Counted from the stretch's first letter, positions 43,780-55,784 are shown. The stretch: DNA of 64,000 nt from Ceratotherium simum simum (GCF_000283155.1 NW_004454283.1:1558143-1622142); one strand, 5' to 3'. The notes: generated from the sequence alone by a model not told the origin. Made by a program: numbers and translations.

Positions 43780-46700
43780 TTCAAACTTTTCACAAGAATA
43801 TTTTGGCACAAGAATTGAATAATTAGAGTAAACAACCCATATGAATACCAGTTGTTCATGTATAAGAATCTTCAGGGAAATTGGGATCAAGGATATCCTG
43901 TGCAATTTCAGAGAGCTCTGACCCCTGGGCCTTCCACATGTGAAAAGATGGAGAAGAGGTACTTTTCCCATTCCTCCCACTATGTACAGATAAAAGTTGT
44001 GGACACGATATATAAAACAGACATAGGAAGACTCTGAAAGGTGGAAAGAAGAAAGCAGACAGGTTAGGGCCTCAGGGCCCAAGGAAGAAATGGTGGTGAG
44101 TTCCCTGGGTCTTCTTTTTGCCCCACATATCCCAGCCTGAGTACTGGGAAAGCCAGCAACCTAGAAACACCAGTGGGGTCAGAAAAAAAGCCTGCTCTCT
44201 CTAGCCAAAGGCCCAGGAAAGGGGCGGCCCAGGAAAGGGTCAGCCCAGAAAACTTTTAGACAATGATTAGACTGTACCATCAAACACACAGAAAAAATGA
44301 GATCCCACCCCTACCCTGGCCAACAGAGGCCAAGTAGGCAGCCTAGACTTCCACACTCACCCAGCTGTAGTGAGATGACCTCTCCCTCGCTGGGGTGGTA
44401 TCAGAGGCCAACTGGGAATGAGGACTTTCACCACAGCCCAGCAACCTATGTGCCCACCCTGCAATGTCAGCAGGGGCCACGAGGGGGCAATAACAAGCAT
44501 CCCTCCCAATAAGGCCTAGTGGGGAGCTGGAAAGCCCACCCTCCCAGCAGTAATAGTAAGAAGCCCCTCCTCCCCCCAGGTGTCAATGGAGCCTAGTGGG
44601 GAACATGGACTTCCACCCCCACCTGTCAGTCATGAGGCAGCATCCCACCTTCTCCACCAGAACAGCATCAGAGGAGGTCAGCTAAGACAAAAAGTTTAAA
44701 CAAGGTCCAGGGTCTCATAGCATAAGTCCCCAAGTGTCCCGGTTTCAATTGTAAATCACTCTTCATACCAAGATCCAGGAAGATCTCAACCTGAATGAGA
44801 AAAGACAATCAAGAGAAGCCAAACCCAGAGGATATAGATGTTAGAACTATCTGGAAAAGATTTTAAGGCAGCCATTATGAAAATACTTCAATAATGAACA
44901 CAAATGAAAAAATAGAAAGTCTTGGCAAAGAAATAGAAGCTATAAAGATGAATCAAATGGAAATTTTAGAACTGAAAAATACAATATCCAAAATTAAAAA
45001 CTCAATGGATGAGCTCAACATCAGAATGGAGGGAACGGATGAAGGAATCAGTGAATTTAAAGATAAAACAATAGAAATAACTCAATCTGAACAACAGAGA
45101 ATAAAATAGACTTTAAAAAAATGAACACAATCTCAAAAACCTAAAGAACTATAACAGGAGATCTAACGCTTATCTGATCAGAGTCCCAGAAAGAAAGAGA
45201 AGATGAGGGTGGGACTGGAAAAGTTTTCAAAGAAACAATGGCTAAAAAATTCCAAAATTTGGCAAAAGACATAAACCTACAGATTCAGGAAGCTGAGGAA
45301 ACCAGACAGGATAAACCAAGAGAAATATATGCCAAGACATAGCATATTAAAACTTCTGAAAACTAAAGACAAAGAAAAACCCTTGAAAGCAGTGAAAGAG
45401 AAATGACTCGTTACATATAAGGGAAACACGATTTGAACGACAGCAGTTTTCTCATCAGAAACCACAGAGACCAGCAAGAAATGGCACGACATTTTTCAAG
45501 TGCTGAAAGAAATGTCAACCTGGACTCGTACATCCAGTGAAAACATCCTTCAGGAGTGAAGAAGAAATCAAGACATTCTCAGAAGAAAGAAAACTAAGAG
45601 GTGGGGCAGCAGTTAGGTGCGTGCACTCTGCTTCAGAGGCCCAGGGTTCGCAGGTTTGGATCCCAGGCGCTCACCGATGCACTGCCTGTCAAGCCGTGCT
45701 GTGGCAGCGTCCCATATAAAGCAGAGGAAGATGGGCACAGATGTTAGCCCAGGGCCAATCTTCCTCAGCAAAAAGAGGAGGATTGGCATCAGATGTTAGC
45801 TCAGGGCTGGTCTTCCTCACAAAAAAAAAGAAAGAAAAGTAAGAGAATTTGTCACCATCAGACCTATCCTCAAGGAATGATTACATGAAGTTCTCTAAAT
45901 AAAAGAAAATGATAAAAGAAGGAATCTTGGAACATCAGCCAGGAAGAACACAGTGAGCAAAAATATGGATAAATACAATAGACTTCATCTCCTCTTAAGT
46001 TTCCTAAATTATGTTTGACAATTGAAGAACAAATTATAACACTATCTGATGTGATACTCAATGTATATAGAGGAAATATTTAAGACAACTTTATTATAAA
46101 TGGGGAGAGAACAGGGACATAAAGGGACTTAAATTTCTATACTTTACTCCAACTGAAAAGTTTCAAATCAGTAAACTGTGATAATTTATGTATGCATAGT
46201 TAATAAAATCTAAAAAATCTATCCAAAGAAATACACTCAAAAACACTATATATAAATCAAAACTGAATTGTTTAAAAGGTTCAAGTAACTCACAGGAAGG
46301 CAGGAAAAAGAAAGTAGAGAAATTAAAAACAGTGGGAACAAACAAAAGACAAAAAAATAAAATGGCAGGCTTAACTCCTAACATATCAATAAGTATATTA
46401 AATGTAAATGGTCTAATACACCAATTAAAAGACAGAGATTTGGCAGAGTGGAAAAAAACATAACTCAACTACTGTTGTCTATAAGAAATTCATTTCAAAT
46501 CTAATGAAATAGGTGAGTTGAAAGTAAAAGGATTGAAAAAGATAGTGACAATTCCAAATGCTGGTGAGGGTGTGGGGCAGCTGGAACTCTCATATGTTGC
46601 TGGTGGGAAAGTAAAACAGTACAGCCACTCTGGAAAACAGTTTGGCAGTTTCTTAAAGAAACTAAATATACGTTTACCATACAGACCAGTAATCGTACTC

Positions 46701-47317
46701 CTGGACATTTATCCCAGAGAAGTGACATCTTATGTCCACACAAAAACCTGTACATAATTGTTCACAGGAGCTTTATTTGTAATAGCCAAAAACTGGAAAC
46801 AACCCAAAAGTCCTACCATAGGTGAATGTTTAAGCAAATAGTGTCACACTCATACCAGCAATAAAAAGAAACAAACTATTGATACATGCTACAACTTAGG
46901 TGGATTTCAAGAGCATTTTGCTGGGTGAAAAAAGCCATGTTTGAAAGGTCATACTATATGATTCCATTTATATAAAATTCTTGAAATGACAAAACTATAG
47001 AGATGGGGATCAGGTTAGTGGTTGCCAGGGGTTGGAAATGGTGGTTATGACTATAAAGGGCAGCATGAGGGGGATTTTTGTGGGGAGGGACATTTCTGTA
47101 TCTTGATCACAGTGACAGTTACAGGCATTTACATGTGATGAAGGACATAGAATTAGTTACACACATCATAGCAATATCAGTCTCTGGTTTTAATATTATA
47201 CTAGAGTCACATGAGATGTTACCTTTAGAGAAACTGGGTAAAGGTGCAGGAGACCTCTTTATATTATTGCTGCAACTGCCTATACATCCACATTTATTTC
47301 CAAATAAAAAGTTAAGA
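43780..47317 (+). mobile_element. L1MA-like element with internal deletion (5'UTR, ORF1, ORF2 start, 3'UTR)
   Basis: The 5'UTR spans 43780-44830 ('GATAAAAGTTGTGGACACGA', 'GCCTGCTCTCTCTAGCCAAA', 'CAGCATCCCACCTTCTCCAC'). ORF1 starts near 44880 with a coiled-coil-rich region (71 codons open from 44894), then 'TGATCAGAGTCCCAGAAAGA' and, near its end, 'CATCCTTCAGGAGTGAAGA'. After the SINE come the inter-ORF region and the ORF2 start ('CCTAACATATCAATAAGTAT' near 46377). At about 46545 the text jumps to late ORF2 ('CTCATATGTTGCTGGTGGGA') and then the 3'UTR ending in an A-rich tail at 47310. Most of ORF2, including the reverse transcriptase, is deleted. Confidence 0.85.
45601..45832 (+). mobile_element. 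ERE SINE, slightly 5'-truncated, with target duplication
   Basis: It starts GTGGGGCAGCAGTTAGGTGC and so lacks the first GGCCGGCCC block. Box B is GGTTTGGATCCC; 'GCAGCGTCCCATATAAAGCA' and two tail modules follow. AGAAAACTAAGAG and AGAAAAGTAAGAG flank it inside L1 ORF1/inter-ORF text. Confidence 0.92.
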
Positions 47318-47565
47318 GGGCCAGCCCGGTGGCGCAAGTGGTTAAGTGCGAGAGCTCTGCTGTGGTGGCCCAGGGTTCGCCGGTTGGGATCCTGGGCACG
47401 CAGCGACGCACTGCTTGGCAAGCCATGCTGTGGCGGCGTCCCATATAAAGTGGAGGAAGAGGGGCATGAATGTTAGCCCAGGGCCAGTCTTTCTCAGTAA
47501 AAAAAAAAAAGAGGAGGATTGGCAGTTGTTAGCACAGGGCTGATCTCCTCACAAAAAAAAAAAAA
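47318..47565 (+). mobile_element. ERE SINE inserted in the L1 tail, 12-bp target duplication
   Basis: Head GGGCCAGCCCGGTGGCGCAA, box B GGTTGGGATCCTGGG, 'GGCGGCGTCCCATATAAAGT', two tail modules and an 18-base A-run. AAAAAGTTAAGA occurs at 47306-47317 and 47566-47577. Confidence 0.95.
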
Positions 47566-47577
47566 AAAAAGTTAAGA

Positions 47578-48264
47578 AAAGAAGTTTAGAATGCAAAATT
47601 ATTTTCTTTACTTTGATTACATCCATATGTATTCATAAGTAAAATAATCAGGAGATCCCATAGATTTGTATTAGGGTTAAAAAATAGTTAACAGTGAAGA
47701 TGCTGTTTTTGTTATTTAGTATTTTATCAATCTGTCTAATAAATCACTATTAAATTGGGAAAAAATTGGTTACATTTAATATAAATGTATATGAAAGTAT
47801 GTGTGCTTTCTACTTATTCATGAACATTTCATTTATTTATGATAAAGTTTAATTTATAATAATTTATTTATAATAAACAGTTCATTTATTCCATAAATAT
47901 CTATTGAGCTCAAAAATAAAGCATTGAGCACCTTCAGCAGTTTTCAGCAGGTTCCCAACCTGGGACACAGCAGCCCCCTAATTCTCAGACAGCTGTCAGT
48001 GTGCAGGAGATCCCCAAGTGCCGATCCTCTAGCCCCTCCAATGGTTTTGTAAGCCCCAACTCCCCATGTGAAACCCCTTTCTGCTTGAGAGGAAGGGGTG
48101 CCCTGCCCCAGTGATCCTGATGTGCTCTGTGCACACAGCCTGCGCCTGGGTGGGAACCACAGGAAAGCAGATATCCGATGGTGCCACTCCCCTTGCATGG
48201 GGCCGTGAACGGCTCCTGTTTGCCCTCTGTTCTACCAGGAACTCAAGGGCGTCTTTCCCCGCCC
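47578..48264. other. No gene seen; AT-rich then GC-rich
   Basis: AT-rich to about 47940, with an antisense L2-like scrap 'TTCATTTATTCCATAAATAT' near 47882. It then turns GC-rich and unassigned. Confidence 0.5.
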
Positions 48265-48390
48265 AGCTTCATCTCCTGCCACTCCCTGTGCCCCCTCCAA
48301 GGCAGCTCCACGCCAGGGCCTTTCCACTTTCCACCTTGCCCCCACCTCTCCTCTGCTCGGAGCACTGTTCCCCGTGCCCTTCCCACAGTG
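48265..48390 (+). mobile_element. Possible L2 fragment, sense, decayed
   Basis: 'TCATCTCCTGCCACTCCCTG', 'CGCCAGGGCCTTTCCACTTT' and 'CTCGGAGCACTGTTCCCCGT' loosely follow L2 order. Weak. Confidence 0.4.
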
Positions 48391-49589
48391 AACCGATCTG
48401 TCTCTGGTCCGATTCCCCAGAAGCATTTAAGTGCAGATGCTCGAGCGTCTGATACGCCAGAGGCAAGGGAACGGGGCTTCCCTACCCCTGCACCCATGGT
48501 CAGGGGCTGAGGGCCACCAGGGGGCCCTTGCTGTCCTCTGCATGTGGTGGCAGAGTGCCTCGAGAGAAGGTGGCTGAAGAAGAGTCGCAGATGTGGCTGC
48601 AGGAAGCAAAAGCACATGGGAGCCAGGGAAGGGGTGCTCGCAGATGGTCAAAGAGTCCCTGGGGATCTGGGCCACGTCTACCACTTCATCCCTGCAGACC
48701 TAGAGCAAATGTCGCCTCCTCGGCTGGAAAGCACACCTGCCCGCAGCACAGGCGTTTCCTCCACACCGCCTCTCAGCCACGTCAGCCTTCGTAAGGCTGG
48801 ACTGGAGGGCAGACACCAGGCTGAGCTCCCACTGGAGACACGTGGCCTGGGGGTTATTTAGAATGCTGGGAACGCCCTCCCGTGGAGAGAAAAGCCCAAA
48901 GAAGCGCCACAATGTTCACTTTTCTTCTAGTTAACAGACTAGAGTTCACATCCAAAGACCCCAGTGAACACGGCACCTTTAGGCATCACGGACTTTAGAC
49001 AAACTGTGTGTCTCTGCCGGGTGTCACCGTTTCGATTACCAGGCAGAGGGAGGCTGCCCGTGATGGACCCAAACACATCCTGGAATCTGGTTCTGTCTAC
49101 AGCCACCCAGGACACTGCCAACTGTGAATAAAAGACAAAGTCACTGAGAGATGCCACCCAATCTGAGTGACTTGCTGATCTCTATCCCCACCGAGACTGT
49201 GAGCCTGTGAAGATCCGGGCTTGGTCAGATTTCTCTCTGTACCACCAGAAACCAGTGAGGAAGCTGGCGAAACAGGAGGGGTAGGGACGAGTGGGTGCCG
49301 GCCCCAGGGTCCCACCGCTCCAGAGGAGCGAACGAGGAGGCTCCCGTGTGCGGGTTCCCGTCTCCAAAGCCAGGGGTTTGGCAGGACGTCTTCAAAGCTA
49401 GGCTGGACCCACGAGGCAGCTTGAGACCCCAGCTGCCCCCTCCCCGCTGGGTCTTCAGCCGGAGCTGCAGCTCTCACAGCGAATGCAACAGCAAGGGCCG
49501 GGCAGGGGGCCACCGGGCCCTTCCCCTGGTGCTGGGAGACCCTGTGCTCCCTGTGCTCTCCTGCCACACCCGTTTCTTCCTAGAAATAT
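48391..49589. other. No gene seen; about 1.2 kb unassigned, contains a CTCF-like motif
   Basis: GC-rich DNA with chance frames on both strands (up to 156 codons, 49097-49567 minus) and no named repeat. The regulatory candidate is listed separately. Confidence 0.5.
48510..48528 (+). promoter_or_regulatory. CTCF-like core motif, plus orientation
   Basis: AGGGCCACCAGGGGGCCCT fits the CTCF core CCACCAGGGGGC with flanking GG/CC. It is not inside a repeat I recognise. Occupancy cannot be judged from sequence. Confidence 0.5.
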
Positions 49590-50215
49590 TCCCTGGGCTC
49601 CTGCAGTGTGCCAGGAACTAGGGACACAGCGGCAAACAAAATGGACAGTCCCCTGCACCCCCAGGCCCGACACTGAGCCGCTCCCTGCCTCAGTGTCCTC
49701 TGGTGTAGAGTGGAGGTGACAGCAGCTCCCACAGCACACGGCTGCTCAGGGCAGCTGAGTTAGAGTGTGGCAAGGGGCTTAGAACAGTAAGTGCTAAAGA
49801 AAACTGCCTTTATTATTATTTATTAATAACTCTATTAAAAACTTATTAAATAGGATTGTCTTACAGTGGGAGGTGCGCTTCAGGTGAAATAAAGCAGGGC
49901 TGGCACAGGCAGCGGGGAGGGAACTTGCCTTACATGGTCTGGGACAGGCCTCGCCAAAGCTGGAGCATCTGAGCGACACCCTGAATCATAAGCTCCGTGG
50001 AGACCCAGAGGAAGTGTGTGCAAGGCAGAGGGAAGAGCCATGCGAAGGCCCTGAGGAAGAACTGGTCTGGCCTGTTGCCCACGAGACTGGAGTGTGGGGA
50101 CAGAGCATGTCGGGGAGGTTGGAGGCCCGAGGAGAGACTGGGTCTTACAGGGCTTTGAGGTCCACTGGGAGGCATCGGGAGCTGTTCCCTGTCCTGCCCC
50201 CCAGGATGGTCAGTC
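49590..50215 (-). mobile_element. L2 LINE, antisense, split by a MIR
   Basis: 49590-49662 carries 'GCAGTGTGCCAGGAACTAGG' and 'GACACAGCGGCAAACAAAAT'. 49865-50215 continues the same element with 'GGTGAAATAAAGCAGGGCTG', 'GGCCTCGCCAAAGCTGGAGC', 'GCAAGGCAGAGGGAAGAGCC', 'GCGAAGGCCCTGAGGAAGAA' and 'TCTTACAGGGCTTTGAGGTC'. Confidence 0.82.
49665..49820 (-). repeat. MIR SINE, antisense, within the L2
   Basis: 'CCTGCCTCAGTGTCCTCTGG', 'GGTGACAGCAGCTCCCACAG' and 'GCTTAGAACAGTAAGTGCTA' then AAGAAAACTGCCTTTATTATTATT are MIR in reverse. Confidence 0.78.
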
Positions 50216-51489
50216 CTTCACCCCAGGCTGCAGGTGAATGCCCTGGGACATCCCTGGCAGAGCCCACCCACATGTCCTCCTGCCTGCCCCGGGAGCCGCT
50301 CACAGCCCAGAGATGGGTTTGCCCTCACCCGAAGGTGCTCAGGGTCAGGCCTCGGTCCAGGGAACCGAGCCCCGTTTACCCCCACCTTGTCCTCACACTC
50401 CAGCCGGCTGAGGCCCACGTGAGGCTCCCTGGTAGGTGGGCAGCAGTGTGTGGGAGCAGCGAGCCGGTCTGCGAGCCCTGTCCTCGCAGCCCCAGGAGGA
50501 AGCCAGGGTGGAGGGGACGGAGGGAGAGCTCTGTCCAGTGACAAGGGACGGGCTGGAGGAGGCAGCCCTGCAGTGGGCCTGAGGCCAGGAACCAGGCTCT
50601 GCTTTGAGCAGGGTCTGGAGACCCCTCCCCTCCCGCACAGCTCTTCCAGGCCCTGGGGCTGCGCCTGAGTCCTGTGGTTGCTAGGTGATGGGAACTGGGG
50701 GAGGGGAGAGTAGGGAGCAGGGCAGGGTCTGGTGGGCCCCGTAGTGGGGGCCCCTGAATATCCACACACTCATGGAGCACTCAAACTACCTACACACAGC
50801 CCCACAGGCACTTGGGGACACCCCACACCCAGGCAGACACACCCCACAGACTCACCCAGCCTCCCCCGCACCCCCCNNNNNNNNNNNNNNNNNNNNNNNN
50901 NNNNNNNNNNNNNNNNNNNNNNNNNNNNNNNNNNNNNNNNNNNNNNNNNNNNNNNNNNNNNNNNNNNNNNNNNNNNCCCCCCCCGCCCCGCAGAACCACA
51001 CCCACACCCATCAAACCAAGCTGAAACAATCACAAGGTCGTACACAAATACACCCCCCGCAGGACCCTGACAGACAGAGCTCACCGCCGCGGGCAGGTCT
51101 GAGTCACACAAACACACAAGTGGTGCACACCAGCACCACCCGGTCTCAGTCACAGGCCAGCGCTCCAGAGGGCAGAAGGGCCTTACCACGCTGCCCTGGC
51201 CAGAGACAGATACGCAAAAGGGACCCCAGGGGAGGGAAAACTGGGACACCCAAGAAAAATCACTTCCAGCCCTGCCCATACTGTCACACACTCCGGGCAC
51301 ACCTCCCACCCACCTCAGCCACCCCCGAACCTCAGGTGTCATCTCCGAATGCAGGGCCGCCCTCAGCCTCAATCCAGGGCCTCGCCCCATTGTCATATCT
51401 CTCAGACAGGGAGACTCCGGCCCAGGCAGCTCCTCACGGCGCCCCATCCGTGCATTTACACCTGCCTTAAAGGAAAACTCACTTGGGGA
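50216..51489. other. No gene seen; GC-rich unassigned with C/CA-rich tract and gap
   Basis: A C- and CA-rich tract at about 50760-51060 surrounds the second assembly gap. The 232- and 265-codon frames that cross it exist only because N is read through. Minus frames at 50218-50780 are GC-rich chance frames. Confidence 0.5.
50877..50976. other. Assembly gap, 100 N
   Basis: Exactly 100 N, often used for gaps of unknown size. Both edges are C-runs (CCCCCC on the left, CCCCCCCC on the right), so a C-rich tandem repeat probably stopped the assembly. Confidence 1.
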
Positions 51490-52060
51490 CATTGCTGTGA
51501 GGAACACACTTGTCCTGCCCTTGTGTTGCTTACAGTTTAGTGGAAAATGAACACATCTCGCTTCCAACAGGAGGCCTGGACCTAGTTAGGGGGTGCCCTG
51601 AGGTGAGGACATTTGAGTTGTGGCAGAGGTTGGGAGATTCTAAGCATGTGCAAAGGCCCTGAGGATAAAGAGGATGTGGAGACAGGAGGGACAGAGCGGA
51701 GGCCAGGCTGACTGGGACCCAGCGAGCGGATAAGGGGAGAGTGGCAGGGCCTGTGCCTCGCCAGGATCTCGCCTTTATCCTAAATGCAGTGGGAGCCATG
51801 GAAGGATCCAGACATGAAAGTGGTGTGAGTTCTGGGCAGAAGCCTAGAGGGGACTCCAGGGAACAGGGGGTCAGCCATGGGGATGGAGAGAAGGGCCAGA
51901 CCAGAGCAACACAGCAGGTGTAGGAGCATGTGCTGGGTGTGAGTGGGGCAGGAGGGGGAGCAGCAGGCCTCATGGGGGCTCCAGGTTCCCAGCTCGGGCA
52001 GTGGGGGAGATGGGGGCCCCTCACTGATGTGGAGATCCTGAGGGCCTGGGGCACGAGGCT
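51490..52060 (-). mobile_element. L2 LINE fragment, antisense
   Basis: 'TGTTGCTTACAGTTTAGTGG', 'GAGGACATTTGAGTTGTGGC', 'GTGCAAAGGCCCTGAGGATA', 'GAGGCCAGGCTGACTGGGAC' and 'GCAGTGGGAGCCATGGAAGG' are L2 in reverse; from about 51840 onward the match weakens. Confidence 0.8.
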
Positions 52061-53254
52061 GGGCCGGTGCCACGCCTCTCCCTCCCAGGCCCACCACCTT
52101 CTCTGTCCCCACAAGTGCCAACTCTTCGTCCCCTCCTCCAGCACAAGCACTGTGCCCGGAACGCAGGTGCGGAGACCAGGGGCTCGCCCTCCCGGGCCTC
52201 AGGTGGACGGCGCTCGGGTCAGCACCACGTCTGAAGGGAGGGGGTGGCTCTGGGACCAGAGTGCGGAGGGTGCCCGCCGCAGCCTGGAGAGTCAGGCAGG
52301 GCTTCCTGGGGAGCAGCCATGACCTAGAGGCTAGAGGACACGTTAACCTGGTGAAGGATGGGGGGCTCCAGCCCAGGGGTCCCCAAAATGGAGCACCATG
52401 CAGGCCAAGCCACGGCAAATACACTACAGGAATATACTAGAACTTCTATGCGTACCCACAGGGTGTGAGAAGAAAACGTTAGAACTTCTTTTTTATGTTT
52501 CTCAAAAAAAACAGAAAGAAAGAAATCAGCTTCATCGTCCATCCTGTAAAGGCATCGGCAGCCCTCGCACAGGCCTTCAAGGCCCGGGTGTCAGGACAGC
52601 CACATCCCCCCGCAGGGAAGGGGAGGGGGCCTGAAAGGCAGAGGCCGCGCTCACACAGGTTCATCTCATTCAGCACATTGCCAGTAAGTGGATTTGTGGA
52701 TTATAGTCTCTAGTTTTAATTAAACTAACCCTAACAAAATGACCAAGTGGCTTAAGAAGTTTCCCGAGAAGGAAACGTGAACTGAAGATAACGGAAGCCT
52801 GGGTTTAGAGCAGAAAATGGTAACGCAGCACTTTCCCTCCTCCCCCGGAGGAGCCACTCACGGAGCACAGGACTAGGTAAACACAGCGTCCATCCCATCG
52901 GCTCTGACAAGAAGAGGGACCCAAAGGTACAAACTCACGGAGAAGTCTATTCAAGATGTGGGTTTACCTCCGCGATCGTTAATGCCAGCCTGACCTGGAA
53001 GACATCCCGGGGGAGCGACAGGTGAAGACACAGGGTGCAGGACAGAGTGTGCTTTAGATCCTGTTCATGACGAAAACAAAATAACGAGCATAATACACGT
53101 TAGCTTATGCATACAACCTGGAGGGATGCACACCAACCCAGGCTTCCCGTGGGGGGAGGGCTGTCAGCATCTCGCGTCTCTGCTAATTTGAATTATTACA
53201 ACGAGCATGTATGACAGTTATAATGAGAACTACAATAAAGAATTTTTAAGCATC
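52061..53254. other. No gene seen; unassigned, about 1.2 kb
   Basis: GC-rich to 52340, then mixed. A late part, 'GAGCATGTATGACAGTTATA' at 53200, looks like a decayed LINE tail but cannot be placed. Confidence 0.45.
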
Positions 53255-53830
53255 CGGAGTTTTTTAACTTCTCATTTTGAAATAATTTTAGATTTACCGA
53301 AGAGTCGCAACAATAATAGGGTTCCCGAATAGGGTACCCTTCCCCCAGCTTCCCCTAACGTTCACGCATGATACAACCGGGCGTGTCATCAAGACTAAGA
53401 GATAGATGTGGGCCAACACTCGGACCTAAAGCTCGGATTTTCCCAGGTTCCTGCTGAGTCTGGTCCAGGATCCTACACTGCATTTAGTCCTCATGGCTCC
53501 CTGTCTCCCCCAGCCTGGGACAGGGCTCCCGCCCTCCCTGCCTTCACGACCGTGACGCTTTGGAAGAGTGCTGCCCCGTCATTCTGTAGAACATCCTTCA
53601 CTGTGGGTCTGGCTGTCGCCGTCTCATGATGACACTGCAGCTGTGGGCCTGGAGGGAGAAGTTCACAGAGGTGGGTGCTCTCACGCATCACGTCAGGGGT
53701 GCCTGATACCCACGGGGCTGCTCGAAGGTGATGTTGACCTTGAGCGCAGGTGAGGTGGTGTCTGCCAGGATGCCCTGCTGTCAAGTTCTAGCCATTTTTC
53801 TGGCAGCGTAAGGTTTCGTGGGGCGGGGGA
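53255..53830. mobile_element. L1M 3'UTR-type fragment
   Basis: 'TTTTGAAATAATTTTAGATT', 'CCTTCCCCCAGCTTCCCCTA', 'CCAGGATCCTACACTGCATT', 'TAGTCCTCATGGCTCCCTGT', 'ACGCTTTGGAAGAGTGCTGC', 'TCATTCTGTAGAACATCCTT' and 'GGTGAGGTGGTGTCTGCCAG' follow a well-known L1M 3' segment. I leave the strand open. Confidence 0.75.
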
Positions 53831-54574
53831 TCCGGAGGGGGAGACAGGGCAGGCCAGGACAGCCTTGACTGTGGGCTCGGACCTTCTCTCAGGGCAAAGG
53901 CAAGGCTGAAGGGTGCTGGGCAGAGATGCAGCAGGGTCTGCTGTGAGGCGTCAAAGTCACGATGGCGTCTGTGGGGGCCAGGGGGCAGGGGAGGAGCAGG
54001 GGCAACTGGGAGGCCAGAGCAGTGACCTTCAGGTGATGGGGGAGGAGGGAAATTCAGAGCAGAGGAGGAGGTAAGATGGAGAGACAGGCCTCTCTGAGTG
54101 GTGCTTCTCTCAGTGGAAGGAACAGAAAATCTAGAAGCTGCTGTGCTGGAGGACACCACCTCCCTCCCTGTCCAACGCAGCTCCTGCAATGGTGGAGGCG
54201 CCCCTCCGGGGGCAGCACGCAGAGCGTCTCAGACCAGCTGACGGCAAGAGCATGGTGCGCTCCCGCGTGTCCTGGGCCCTGATCTCTGGGCAAGGATGAC
54301 AGTGCAGGGATTTGGGGAGGTGACGATGCTGACCCAGGCGGCAGTCAGTCGGGGCGGGGCAGGCCTGGGTCACGGTGGAGCCCAAACCCAAGTCTTTTCC
54401 CAAATCCTACAGGTCTTTTCCTGGGTCCCAGCTGCGCAGAGGTGGACGGGCTGCCCTCCTCTGTCTGTCCTGGGGCCTCGGGGCCTACAGTCTCCTGCCC
54501 GTTTCACTTCAAAGCCGGAGGAGTCTGCGGGCCCAGGCTGTGCAGCGTATGTGGGTGGTGGGGTCTGTCCGAGC
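53831..54574. other. No gene seen; unassigned GC-rich
   Basis: Chance frames on both strands; no named repeat. Confidence 0.5.
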
Positions 54575-54870
54575 CGCCTTTTGCTGTATCGGGAACTACC
54601 CCAAACTCAGTAGCCTAAAACAGCCACAGGTCTACTCTGCCCTCAGAGCCCAAGCTCGGGGACCCCGCCAGGGCACGGCAGGCAGCTCTGCCTCTGCTGC
54701 ATAGGTCCGAGGCCTCGGCTGGGCGGACTGAAGGCTGCTGGTGACTCAGACGACGGGGCTGGAGTCCCCTGGAGGTGGCTTCACTCACGAGCCCGGTGCT
54801 GGGCTGGAGGACCTGAGGGCTGGACTGTGGACTGCTGCGGCTCCACACGGCCTGTCCACGCGGCCTGTCC
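54575..54870. mobile_element. LTR-like mammal-wide repeat (type C)
   Basis: 'TTTGCTGTATCGGGAACTAC', 'CCCCAAACTCAGTAGCCTAA', 'GGCTTCACTCACGAGCCCGG' and 'GGACCTGAGGGCTGGACTGT' follow the same family as 16695-17270. A 15-base phrase (CGCGGCCTGTCCA type) is directly duplicated at 54840-54870. Confidence 0.5.
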
Positions 54871-55331
54871 ACGCGGCACAGGCTTCCCCGCAGTGAGCCG
54901 CCTGGGTTCCCAGAGGAGGGTCCCGAAACAAGTGTTCTGAAAGCCTGAGGCGGAATCTTCTGACCTACACTTAATGCCAGGCCAGGTTCAAGGCCAGGGC
55001 GGGGGGCTGGGCAGTCAGACCCCAGCTCTGGACGGGGGTGGGCAAGGCCACACTGCAGAAGGGCCTGTGGGTTGGGGGTGTTACATGACTACCTTTGGAG
55101 AGGCAGGCCACCCCCAGCCCTCAGCCTCCTTGTCTGTGTGGTCCCTGCTCCCAGGGTCACAAGGATACAGCATCTCCCGGCCCCCACCTCCATGGCTCGG
55201 TGTTGCCCCAATCCCTTCCAGCTCCCTGTTCCACACGTTGTTTCCCACAGTGACTTGAAGGCCAGAGCCTGCCCCGGGCTGGGTCTCTGCATTCAACGAG
55301 GGCCATGAAAACTGCCCCCCGAGAGGGGGAG
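54871..55331. other. No gene seen; unassigned
   Basis: GC-rich, no named repeat. Confidence 0.5.
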
Positions 55332-55430
55332 CTTGGAATCAGACGGCCGTGCGCTAGGTCCAGTCCTGCCCCTGAGCAGCCTCCCCCACCACCTTAAACA
55401 AGCCGTTTCTTCCCCCTGACTCATAGACTC
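55332..55430 (-). repeat. MIR fragment, antisense, weak
   Basis: 'TTGGAATCAGACGGCCGTGC', 'CCAGTCCTGCCCCTGAGCAG' and 'CTTAAACAAGCCGTTTCTTC' resemble the MIR 5' half in reverse. Confidence 0.5.
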
Positions 55431-55784
55431 GCTGGTCCAGGCCCAGGTGGGGAGTGAGTGCCTCCTTACACTTTGCACCCACCGTGCTCTAGGCCCCACA
55501 CAGCACCCTCGCTCCACACACAGGCTCCCTCGAGCCTCCCCCTCCCTCGACTGGACCACACCCAGCCCTGCAGGCCCCGCCCTGTGCTGGCCTTACAGCC
55601 CACCCCACTGGACACGGGCTGGGCTCTGCTCAGGCGCGAACCCAAGCCTGCCCTGTGACCAGGTCCTGCCTGGACAACACGCCTGCTGGTCCAGCCTCCC
55701 CGAGGCCTCCAGAGGCAGGGCCTCCGTCCCGACCAGAGCCCGGGAGCGGACCATGCCAGCTGCTCAGCCTTCTGTTTAGGAGGC
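55431..55784. other. No gene seen; unassigned
   Basis: C-rich plus strand, no repeat recognised. Confidence 0.5.

Noticed and set aside
44474..44490. CTCF-like GGCCACGAGGGGGCAAT
   Set aside because: It matches the L1MA 5'UTR consensus at this position, so it is repeat-derived; I did not count it with the three non-repeat sites.
50770..51567. 265-codon minus frame and 232-codon plus frame
   Set aside because: Both cross the 100-N gap and exist only because N codons are read as open; the flanks are C/CA-rich low-complexity DNA.
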